From Pelargonium nanum (taxonomy: Eukaryota > Streptophyta > Magnoliopsida > Geraniales > Geraniaceae): a stretch of 26,668 nt of DNA. Below the pieces are notes generated by a model. It saw nothing but the letters and a program-made list of their open reading frames with translations. It did no database searches and was not told where the DNA came from. Shown piece by piece: positions 12,001 to 24,000 of the stretch. How positions within the stretch are numbered: position 1 is the stretch's first letter; every line of letters starts with the position of its first letter. Location of the stretch: NCBI GenBank assembly GCA_036897485.1, contig JAYMTF010001064.1, positions 1 through 26,668 on the forward strand, written 5' to 3'. Position numbers and translations under genes: made by a program.

Positions 12001-15000
12001 AGGCATGTTCTTTTTGCAAGTGGGTCGGAGACCACAGGAGGAGTCAACATTAACGGGCGACCAGAACATGCTCTGATACCATGCTAAGTTTAAATATTGG
12101 GCTACACATAATGGCTTAGGTTTCCACTACTAAAAGGTCAACCTTATTAGCAGGGTTTGGTTTGTGTCATTATATGTACCATTTTTACTTTATATCTTAT
12201 CAATATGGGAGTGAGACTTTTATCACCCACTTCAACATATATATATATAACATGACAATCATCTCATTCTGAGAAAGAATATGCAGTTGCAGTAGAACAA
12301 TAATCTTACATGTACTGGTTCCCATCCTCTTTGTGGAAGTAGTGATAGGAACAAAGGATTTCTCATGTCAGCATTGTGAACTTTCACTGTATTTCCTGGA
12401 CTAAGTACTCCTCTAGAACAGTCTATAATAAGACCACTAGCTTGCTTTTCAAGCACAGAGTATTCAGCTGCAAGGGGAAGAAGATTAGATATTGATAACG
12501 GTGACTTCACCACCAAGCTCCAATCCTGGATAGGATCAGAATGAATGTCTTTTGCAATTTCTGTCGCTTGTATGCTCACACAAAACCACAGTTTATGTAA
12601 GCTATTTGAAGAACCCCCATTCATCTCGTTGCAGCACAACAATTCTTCAGACTCTTTGAGAGTTGATACATATATCTCAGAAGATCTTCCTTGGTTAGTA
12701 GGATCTGCTGGTTGACCAGGCTTATCCACCACAGAACTCCAAGAATATTCTTTGAGATTACTGCATTCGGAAGGTCTTAATCTCAAGGCGTACTGTCCAG
12801 ATTGCGAGCAACCTGACAAAGGAAGTGGGAGAGTCTCTCCAGGTTTCAGTTGCCCAACATATAGGTCCTTTTTTACATCACCCGGCATATGTTTCCGATG
12901 CCTGGTCCATCTCCTCTGCCTTGCACAGTTCACAGACTTCAAAGGACCACATGACTGCGGCCATTTCAGACTTTCAATGTTCGGAGCATAAACCCAACCA
13001 TCTGCAGTCTTGATAGATTCTGTGTCCAAATTCCAATCATCAATCCATTCCCACCCAGATGGTAACTCAGCCTATATTATTTAGAGGAAACGAGAAATGA
13101 ATCAAGGGCTCCAACATAGAGGAATCTGAAATCTTAACAATTCTAAAAAGCTTTCTAGCTTCTAAATAAGATAAAATATTTTTAACTTCAAAGACTGGAA
13201 GTAATTCATGTGAGTTCAATCATGATTCATGGTACATAAAGCAAATTGTTTTCTGCATCTGCAAATTATAGCTAATTTAGACAACTTTCAACATTCTGTG
13301 TTCAGGATTAAATTTAAGTTGTGGAGACCACGTGAGTATATTATAAAATACTTTGCAGTTGAAAATGATCCAATACATAACACAAATTTAGTAAAGTTTA
13401 TTGAGATTCATAGAAGTACTTGAACTTAGTTTCCTTTATTTTGATGAACTTCAAATAGCAGGTAACACTACTCCAATCTCCCAGCCCCTCAAAAAAAAAA
13501 ATTAAATTAAATGTAAACTTCAGACTTGAAACCCCAACTGAGAATATACTCCAATTTTTTAAAACAGCAAGCATTAGTAAATATTGCTTGGTGAAGAAAT
13601 GCATAAATCCTAAAAGGCACCATAACCCCCCAATTTTCTACAGTGCGTGGAAAACAAATATATGTTAATTACTCACCTGATGTGAAGCTTCACCTTCTGG
13701 GATATCTTGATTAGGTTGAACCATGCAGCCAACCCAGCCTATTGCTGGATCATACTTTTCAGTTTCAAAGAACTCATCAGTCTGAACTCTGTGACCATCG
13801 ATTTGTAAACCTTCAGCTTTACTAGCATCATTTAGTAGCCACAAGCTTTCACTGGAAGCTGTGGAAGCAAGGCACACATCAAGTATGATGTCTGTATTGT
13901 TGCGTACTGAAGCCAGAGACCGAATATTTACATATCTGTTTCCATCCTTCACACTTACTTCACTGGCAACAACAACATTGCCAAATCGCCAACAAGCAGC
14001 AGGTGCAGCATAGTTCAACCTAACAGTAGTCCAAGGTCCTTCTCTGCAAGGACTGATCTGAATAAAACCAGACTTTGTTCCACCAAGGGATTTACTACTG
14101 TACTCAACCTCAGATTTAGGTGATAAGACTACAGCACATCTCATCCTACCGTGCGACTTCTTAAAGCTATCCCCATGAACCAAGTTCTGCAAGAACATTA
14201 TAAATATTAGATTTTCATTTCCTAAAATGCTTTTAATTATACCCAAGTAAATTTTGGCCCAATAAGACAGATTTTAAGGAGAAAAGTAAAAGTGAAAGGG
14301 AACATTCACCATATGTTCTGATGAGGACAAGTCTATCCAAGTCAATTGATTCACAACATCATCTGAGTATGAGCTGTCTGGGATGTTTCCTGCTATCTGA
14401 TTTAAAGGAGCTGAAAAGAAACCAATAGGATCACCTGTGCAATCAAACAAACAATATGTTGGATTGGAATGATATGATGGAGAGATTTAAACACAATATA
14501 AGTTATTTGAAAATTGCTTGAGAAGAAAACATGGTTGGCATAGAGTAATGCCATAGAAGAAAGTGCGCTTAAGGTATACTGAACTCATCCTTCTAAAAAT
14601 GGCCCTGCTTTTCTTGTGCTTAAATGAAAATTACTGGCTTTGCAAATTTAGTAGTTTTTTTTCTTTGGGAGATGAACCTCTACGTATATCGTTGCATTTA
14701 TCTTACCTAAAAGCTTAATAAAAGATAACCTGATTCAACTTAGAGATTTATGCCTCTGGAGGAAAAAGGTATTTTTACTTGACTTTGACTTCAACCTGTA
14801 AGGTCTTACATTGTACCAAACTAGATTATCCCTTTCAATTGTATTGCAAATAATAGTGACTTATTTAAATTATCAAAATCATTACTTGGAAGATGCACCT
14901 ATGAATTCCCAAATTAGAATATTTTAGTTCCATAAACGATTAAAAGATGCCCAATGAATGCAATATATAAGCAAAAACTTAGCACTAATTGTCAAAGCTC

Positions 15001-18000
15001 CAGGATGCTAGAGACAAATTCTACTATATAATATGTGTGAAGATTAGGAAAGTTGTTAGTAAAATTAGTAAAATGCAGTTTAAATTATTAGTCTAGTTTA
15101 TTTCCTATTTCTAGTCTATAATCTCCTGTATAAAGGAGTATCTCTTGTTCTAGTGATCACAAGTAATCCAATTCAATGAAACATATATTTACAATATGGT
15201 TTAACAATCTGAAAGTAAGACATATCTATACTCGTAATGAGAGCATCTTTTTCAGTGAGGTGAGCTCATATTAAACAGTTATCCCTGACAAACTGATGAC
15301 CTGAGACATTATGAAAACAATAACAAGGTAAATTTAGAATGAAAATAAAAAGTAGATCAAATAGTACCTTTTCCTAAGTCGGTCACCACTAGTTCTAATA
15401 TGTAGTGATCCTGTAATATTAGAGCAGAAGAAAATATCACGAGGCGAACCCAAAAAAAAAACAAGTAAAAGCAAAATGCTACTGATAGCATGTGGGTACA
15501 CAAAAGTAGCCATCAGAACCATAGACTGCTAAATGTTAGTCAGGAAATGCAAAATACAAATCTATTTGTGTCGACATCAATCTCCAAAGAAACATTGTCC
15601 ATCTGCAGAACTTTATTGAAGTTCTTGCTAATGTCTCCATGCAAAACTTAAAATATATACAAACCTTTCTTAATTTGGTCTATGTACCCACCACAACATT
15701 AATCACGATTCTAAATATTTACATGTCCTAAAAAACTTCATCATAAACATTCTGAAACTATTGACACAAGTTATTGAAACAGAAAAGAAATTCAAAAAGA
15801 ATTCAAGAAAAGGCACATGATATAAGAAAATTTAATTTGAAATGTATACCAAGGTAGCTAAGTACTGATTGCATACTGAGGTAGGTGGCCAACCAATTTT
15901 CCCTTCATATGTTAACATAATATGAATATCCTTAAAACGGAAGTATAAATGTAAGAAGTTGTCGAAGTATCCCACTTTGAAAGAATGTGGAGTTAATGAT
16001 ACACTAGTAGAACACTCCACCTACTAGCTTATAGTATATATGATATTCAGGTGATGCAGATAAATCATTTAAGCTCATTCATTTGAAGAGCTGAAGAATT
16101 GTCAAAGACAAGACAAATAAACAATCTGAAATGATGAGCAGCAGAACTTCCTTACGTACCGGAGAATCTACTTTAAAGAAAAAAACTTCATTCCACTTAA
16201 CCAACTGAAGCTCGGGAGATAAGGAATGATCAGAGATGCTTCCGCATGTGCGTGCACTCTGTTGATGAAGGTGAGTCTCACTCGGAAGACTAAGTTCTGG
16301 AGTTATACGGATTGCTACAGAATATTGATGTGAAGTCAAGCCTTCAACTTTTGGAAACTGCAATACAAGTATATAGAATTTGAAACTTTAAGCAATAAAA
16401 TAAAAGATAAAAATACAAATATAATTTAATCATCTGTACAGATCAGGACACAAATGTATGAATATAAAACCCATGTACAAACTAATGAATCAAGTAATTA
16501 CTTGTAAGAATAAAAGAAAATGTCATATCAGAGAATTTTCTGAAATACGTAGTTGTTTAACTGATCAATTATGGTACAAGATTCTGGAACTTCCATAATT
16601 CAACCAACTAAAATGCTGCACGGAACATTTTCAGCCATGTGGCGTACATGAAGAAAGCATCTCATGCATATAGAACATTGTAGGTTAATTTCCTCATTAA
16701 GGAATGGGGATGGCAGTATGAGCATATGCATAGAAGAGAAAGAAGTCACTTCACATTGCATCGAGTATTAGTATACTACTGAAGAAGTGTGATGCATTAA
16801 AAAATAAACACTAAACAATTTCTTCATGTGTGGGGGACATGGAGTCGCTTGGCATGGCATTCAAGTACTTGTACACTGCAAGTAGCATTAAACAAAATAA
16901 AAAATAAAACTATTTTTCTATTATTGGAGGATCATGAAACTAAATACTTCTTTTCTTCTATCTTTTCTGTCTTTAATTTTGCCATTGTCATGATATACTG
17001 CAAGAACAATATTTGTGCTGCAAATGTGACACAAATTGTAGCCATACAAGATATTACTCCATTAAACAACTTTGTTTTTCACAACTGCAACAATATAACT
17101 ATAATCAAAGAATTTCTAAAATAAATAGTAACATAACAACCCAAACATTAACCAGTCAATTTGATGCTTTCTTTATTGTAACTTTTATTGCACTGTTACA
17201 CCACAGCAAGAGTAAGGTCTCGTGCATCAGGAATGAATAACTGGAAAATATTAAAAATAAGGAATAAGGTCCAAATTAGTCCCTCAACTATCAAACGAGC
17301 CAAATTAGTTCATAGGTTATTCAAACGAACCATTTTAGTCCAAACGATTTCTAAAATCGCGCTATTTAAGGACATTCCGTCAAATACACTAACAGAATCC
17401 GTTAAATCGTGACGACGTGTAATTTTTTTAAAATATTTTTTATTGTAATTTTAACGGTTCCGTTAACAAATTTGACGGAATGTCCTTAAATGGCTCGTTC
17501 AAATAATCTATGGACTAAATTGGCTCGTTTGATAGTTGAGGGACTAAAATGGCACGAACTGGATAGTTCAATGACTAATTTGGACCTTTTTCCTAAAAAT
17601 AAAAATGAAATAAAATAAAAAACTAAAAAGCATTGATATCAACACATGAATGGCAAAACTCACTTGTCCATCCGCTATGATGATTGTCACCATTGTTCTG
17701 ATTTTCCGGCAAAGTTTTCCTTCCAGGTGAGAATCCAACATATTCTTTGAGACTGGAACTTTTATAGGCTTCATATCTCCTGATGGCATCCTAATAATAT
17801 TTGTGAACCCCCTGATTTCAGTAGCTCGAAAAAATATGTCCTGACCAAGTTTGTTTTGCGGGATTATGAAGTAATTTTTCTTGTGATGGACATCAACAAC
17901 AGACAATCCATCATAAGTTGGAGCAGATGCTTCCTGTTTAAGTTGATCCAAAGAGAAAGAAAGGTAAATATTAGTGCATGGCAACATATCAACTGAACAA

Positions 18001-21000
18001 AAATTGTCATACATATAAGAAGACAGAAAATTTACCCTATTCTTATAATAGTCATGAACAAGAATAAGATTGCTCCAGCTTGCATAAGCTTGAATAATCA
18101 TATTAGCATTAGACACGGAAACATTCAAGTTCAAATCCCTAGTTGAGGTAAGACGTAACTGAGAAGCTGCACCAGGGGCATTAAGATCATACTGGTACCT
18201 GCAAATAAAGTATATAGATTAGGCACTGAACTACCACTCAATTTTTCAAGAATCACTGCAGAGAATTGAAAGCAAACAGGAAGCAAAGAAAAAAGAATTT
18301 GGGGTTTACACTATTCTAGCTTTAACTAAAGGTTCTATGATATCAATACTGAACCAAATATGTAGGTGTTTCTGTGACCGCTACTCTCTCTGTCACTTAT
18401 ATGTTTCCCATCTATTTTCTTTTAGTAATAGAGCATTAGTAATAAGATATTACTATGAAAAACACTTACAATGATGATAAATAAAATGCTAGCATAGCAG
18501 AAATGCATTCTATCGACATCTTTCAGCACATAGCTCAACGGATCCAACTAACCCATCCTCCATAAGGCTACTGTAACTAGCACATACACCATAGCATTAT
18601 AGCACTATGGACACAACTTGATTTTCCAGCGAAGGCATTTCTATCAATAGGTGAAAAAAATGGTAAAAACAATATGACTGCTAAATGTGATCATCAATAC
18701 TATTTCTTGCTTAAGTGTACGAGTTCACCACATAACTACTTAAAAACTGCTTCATCTTCAAATTTTAAATAAATAAATAAATCATTTTAAAAATAATTAC
18801 ATCTGGAATAACCACAATTCAAAAATTCATACACCAGAAGAACACACTTTCCATAATTTGGAAACCGTACCTATGTCCTAAAAGACTTAACAAATGGAGA
18901 GATTTGATGCAAATAATTTAGGGCTGACTGAGTTTCTCATTCATCCTTCAGGCAAAGTGATGTTTATCATCATAAGAGATTGTCATGTCCTCATTCACTC
19001 AGTTGCATAAGAAATTTAAGTTTAGAAAATGCACAGATGCAGAGAGAATTTGACTCTTGGTAAAATAAAGTACCTTAACGACCCATCTACTGGCTCAACA
19101 AGAGGCTCCCAGGATTCATACTTGTCATTGTATGATCTGGCGACCAAAGAGAAGCTGATTGTGGAGTTCAAGTAATCAGTTCTTCCATGTAAACTGAACC
19201 CGACTCCACTCAGAGATATATTAAACAACGGAACCATCTGCAAAATTCCAAGAAACAAAAAGGAAACTACAGCAGTCAATTACAGAGAACTTTGGCTTGT
19301 GAGTCATAAAAGACAGGGGAATTGACTTTGATATGAACTTCCAGAGCTTCACATCATAATATTGTCAAAGAAGATGGCTTTGATTTAACACTAGAGAAAT
19401 GGTGAGCTTGGCATCACATGGTTCATAAGTCATTTACAGTCTGTCTCCTTGATAAGAATTTCAATAGAAGGATGTGGACAGATTTTTTTATTGGTTACTA
19501 GAGACTTCCGTAAACTGGACATATTAGTACCTTCAATTCATTAATTCAGTAAACATGCAATATCATCCTATATGCATATCTGTTTGTTTGCATGTACACA
19601 GTAAATTTCACTTTGCTACAATGGAACTACAAATGTACGCATCAGGTCTTTATTTCATGAAATATATATTTCCATGTAAAAAAAGGAAAAAGGTAATCGA
19701 AACATTTGAAAATGACTTCAGAGGAAGCTACATCTACTGAAACAAGATTTCTTACCAAGCCACCATAGTCATCAAAAAGTGCTACAGAAAAAGTTCTAAT
19801 TTCTGCATCAATGACAGTACCATCTGAGCTACTTGGTACATTTGGATCTGCCAGCTTCAGAGCAAACCTCCGTGGAGGTTTTTTGAGACCACTACGAACA
19901 ATGAAGGTCCCCAACTCATTGCCAACCATCCATATGCTAAATGGTTCTGTTCTGACTTTGGCATCAGATGAATCCCATATGCTTTCTTCCAAAAACTGAT
20001 CCCCAGCGACCAAATCACTGCGCATGCATCTTAAAGTGCTGAAATCATATTGCTTTAGTGTGCCCTTACATGCGATACAACCTAAAGTAACAAAGCCAGG
20101 AGGAGCTTGAGGCATCCAGAAGGAAATACTATCCATACCCCTCTGTTTCTTGATCTGTCCAACAAGTTTGAAATCCAGAGGGGCTTTAAAAAGATCCTCT
20201 CCAGTATCATGAAGAACAATGCATGTATTAGGAGGCTCATACCTAACGTCCAGAAAAAATATAAGAAGTCAATTTTGGTTTCATTAAAACAAGGATATGA
20301 ATTAATAAGAAACCAAAAGTATGTCCTACCCAGCCACTGCTATATCACCAAAATATACCATCCCTTGCGGAACCACAGGACGCCATATGGATAATTTCTT
20401 CCTTGAGCTTGAGCCCTGATTCCACCATACCAACTGAAAACTAGCAACAGCCTCAAAACGCCTATTAGAACTCAAAGTAGCTGTTCTTTCTGATTCTACG
20501 TTGTGAACATGACCTGAAGAAGAAACATGGATATCTGAACCTTTAAGTGCCTTTGGAAAGCCTTCTGGAAGCCCAAACACTACATGACGCAAGTCATATG
20601 CTTTGCTTGTTATGCTGAGAGTAGAAGGATCTGCTGGCAGAAAAGTACCAACAGAATTATCTACACGCCAGAATGCCAAACTTGATTGGTGTCTGCATTA
20701 TGGACATAATTAAGTTAAGTTGCAGCTTGGTAACAACATTTCACTAGAAACCAGCAATCTAAGAAGGAATGGAAACATGAATGCGTACCCAACATTTACC
20801 ATATTCTGAAAAACATAGATATCCATTTAACATAGTACAAGATACATTACCATATCAGAAATGCCCTTAAACTGCCCACTATGAAACACAACTCATTTAA
20901 TAGATATTAGTGCCAATTTAGTTCCTCTGAGCTGTTTGCCTCAGACACATTGTTAAGCTACTTAAGCTGCTGAAATGGGTCAACTCAAGCAATTGGGCTA

Positions 21001-24000
21001 TATACATGCACGTGTTCACAGTGGCATACTGGCATTTACTTTCCTGTTAAACTTCCTTTAAACCTAAAATCTTAAGCTGTTAAGTTGAGGGCCCATCAGA
21101 ATATCAAGCAATCTTAAACTCTGCACACTTTCAGTGTAGGATGCTTCCACATTCCACCTCATGTGCAGGCCTGTTCCACCCGTGGAATAAGACTTACACG
21201 AGAAGAACATAAACAGGCCACACAGAACCCAGACCAAATAACCAAATTAAATTTTAACCCAGCATAAAAGCTTAAGCTATTAAGTGGAGGGCACAGAACA
21301 ACTGTTATATCAAGCGGTCTCAAACCCCACATCTTCCAATAAGAAATATTTTTAACAGTTATTTTATCCACATGCATGTCAACTGACATACTTGACATTA
21401 TAACAGGGTAAGGAGTATCACACGTACACGTTCATAAGGCTGATGGTAATACAGTCCCTCAGGGAACAAGGAGATACTAAAGAAGCCAAGATGCAATAAG
21501 CAGCTGATAGAGGTGGTTGAGTTCGTCCCTGTGACACCACACAACCAAGTGCAACATAACCTTTAGGTGCTTCAGGCAACCAAACAGAGCACCAGTTATC
21601 TCCTTCACTATGAACACCATTTGCTAGTGAATCTGAAATATCTACATCTTGACCAGAAATATTCTCCGAATGCGACCAGATTAGTTTGAAAGATATGGGT
21701 CTCTTGACTCTAGCAAAGTTAGTGTTTACAGCAAGAACTCCTTTTGTAGGCGGCTTGTCCCTGTCATACAAGGGTGGCAACATCAACATACAATTTAAAA
21801 AAAATCAAACAGCATAAAAGGAAATTTATATGGGAGTTTTTCTCTCACAATGGAGTCAAATAGTCACCCAGAACTACAAAACCAGGAGGTGCATGTGGTC
21901 GCCAAAAGACATATACTTGGTCACTGTAGGGATCTGCAAAGTACAATCAGGCAGCAAGTCAACATTATAGAACTCTTGATATCTCCAAAAAAAATCCACC
22001 ATTGTCACAATTGCACTAAATATATCTTGTCATACTTTTAATGGTCCCAACTTTGTCAAACTCAGAGCAGACTGTCGTCTTTTCCTTTGATGTCATTCTT
22101 AGGAAAGCCAAAATATCCTCTTCAACTGCTAAAAATAGTCTCAAGATGCTGAATGAAAAATTCATGAATATATCTGAAACAGATATATGGATATTCGTCT
22201 TTCCAGAAGCATTAGAGTACTTCATAGAGGTGTCAAAAGGCTCCAAGATTGTAATTCCATTACTCTCCATGGTCAAACCAAGTGCATTGGCACTCATCTC
22301 AACTGCATCACCCTTTAGAACAAACCTGGACATAAGCCCATACAAGTCATCATACTATAAAAACCTTAAATATTTTTCCAAATTCAGTCCAGAATTTTAT
22401 ATAATTGAAAGTTGAAACTTCAACGATTGAATGAAAATAGAGAATTGAGTCCCAGCATAAAACTTTTCAACAAAAAAAACACTTCAACCAAATATACCAA
22501 TATATAATCAGATACCCGTGAAAATTTTCAAAATTTAGTATCCTTGACAAGACACGAAAACCACAATTTAGAGAACCGACCTGCCAAATACATCCAACTC
22601 TGCATGTAAGAGTCTGTTAGAAAGAATAGGTGATTTGCCGCCATCTTTTGATGTATTGTAAAAGGTCAGCTCAGGGCCAATAGCCTGCAACAAATGATCT
22701 CAGTTAGGAAGGAACTAAGGAAATATACATAAACAGTACTCCCAAGACGTAATGATACAAACATATTACAAGCACAGCCATGCATACAGAATATAAATAT
22801 ACTATAAAATGAAGGAAGAGCAGAATAGTGGCCTCTATTCCCAACTGTGAACCAAGAGATACTATCTAGACAAATGGTCAAGATTGACTTGTTCCTCTTT
22901 TTTTCATTTTTGAGTCTGCTTGGGTCATTATCTGATCCAACACGAGCATACTTATTTATCAAATATGTAAAAAGTATGAAAACAAACAATCATATATATA
23001 AGATACTAGAGTTCAAATATATATTTCTACAAACCATATATGTGCATGTGGGGATCATTTTGGACATTTCTAAACTCATTTCTAAAGGCCTCCTATCAAT
23101 GCGGCAATGCCAATTATCAACGCCCACTTCATGTCCTTATTATGCTGAACTGATTACAGAGATCTTTCTAAATAAACAAAATAAAAATAAAAATAAACAC
23201 TTGCACAAATGCATCTGATGATAAGATGAGAAATAGAATAAAGTACGAGATTAATGAAGTAAAGTGTAAATCAAGCAATTATTCACCTGCAGCTCAATGA
23301 TAAACTCTGTGGATTGTTGAACAGCTGTATTTTGAGATGGAACATCATTAACACTTTCTCTTGATGAGTTCAGATGAGAACCATTATAGTCATCCTCGAA
23401 ATAGACTTGATCCTCTTCAGATGCTGAATAGCTACTGTTTGTTCCTAGCAATATACATGAATCCAAATACTGTCCATTCTATACAAACAAATATTAAAAA
23501 AACAGTTAAACTTCAGGCAAATATTACTTTTATGTACTTACTGTATGTGATCCAAATAAACAAGTAGGTAAAAAAAATAACACCTTGATAGTAACATTTT
23601 TGAATTGCAATTTTTTCCCATTTCCAACAAATATTATCGCTTCCTTGCTAGGTGCAGAGAGATTGGATCCTTGCCTATCTTTTAAATGCAATATTCCGCC
23701 ATTACCATCATAAACAAAGTGATGAAATCTTTCATCATCAACAATTAAAGGTTTCTCAGGAGAGAGTGAAATATCAGAAGAGGGTGGATAGTAAGTCGAC
23801 TGATCTAGAATGATTGCATCAGTTATATGTGAAGGGTTTTTGTCTTCTTCATTTGAGAGCATACTGCTAACTGTTGGCACAAAAAACTCAACAACAGCCA
23901 AAAGAAAATCAAGCGCAACAAGCAACTGTGGTCTTTGGACACAGAGAGAAACAAATGTTGACAACTCACTGAACTTTGCATCAAGAATGAGCATAGTAGG

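Noticed and set aside
12752-13013. Two overlapping plus-strand open frames
   Set aside because: Both are shadows of the long exon 12310-13071.
16828-17412. Overlapping plus-strand open frames in the intron beside the MITE
   Set aside because: Ile/Asn/Lys-rich translations from A/T-rich DNA with no motif; one runs into the MITE itself.
20789-20805. A possible 17-nt microexon with AG and GT borders that would insert NMVNVG between exons 11 and 12
   Set aside because: Using it would lengthen the loop beyond what I remember in homologues. Joining 21428 directly to 20692 at the GTACGT donor gives the usual length and keeps the frame.
22041-22415. 124-codon open frame on the plus strand
   Set aside because: It is antisense to exon 22036-22325 and runs into A/T-rich intron; no independent support.
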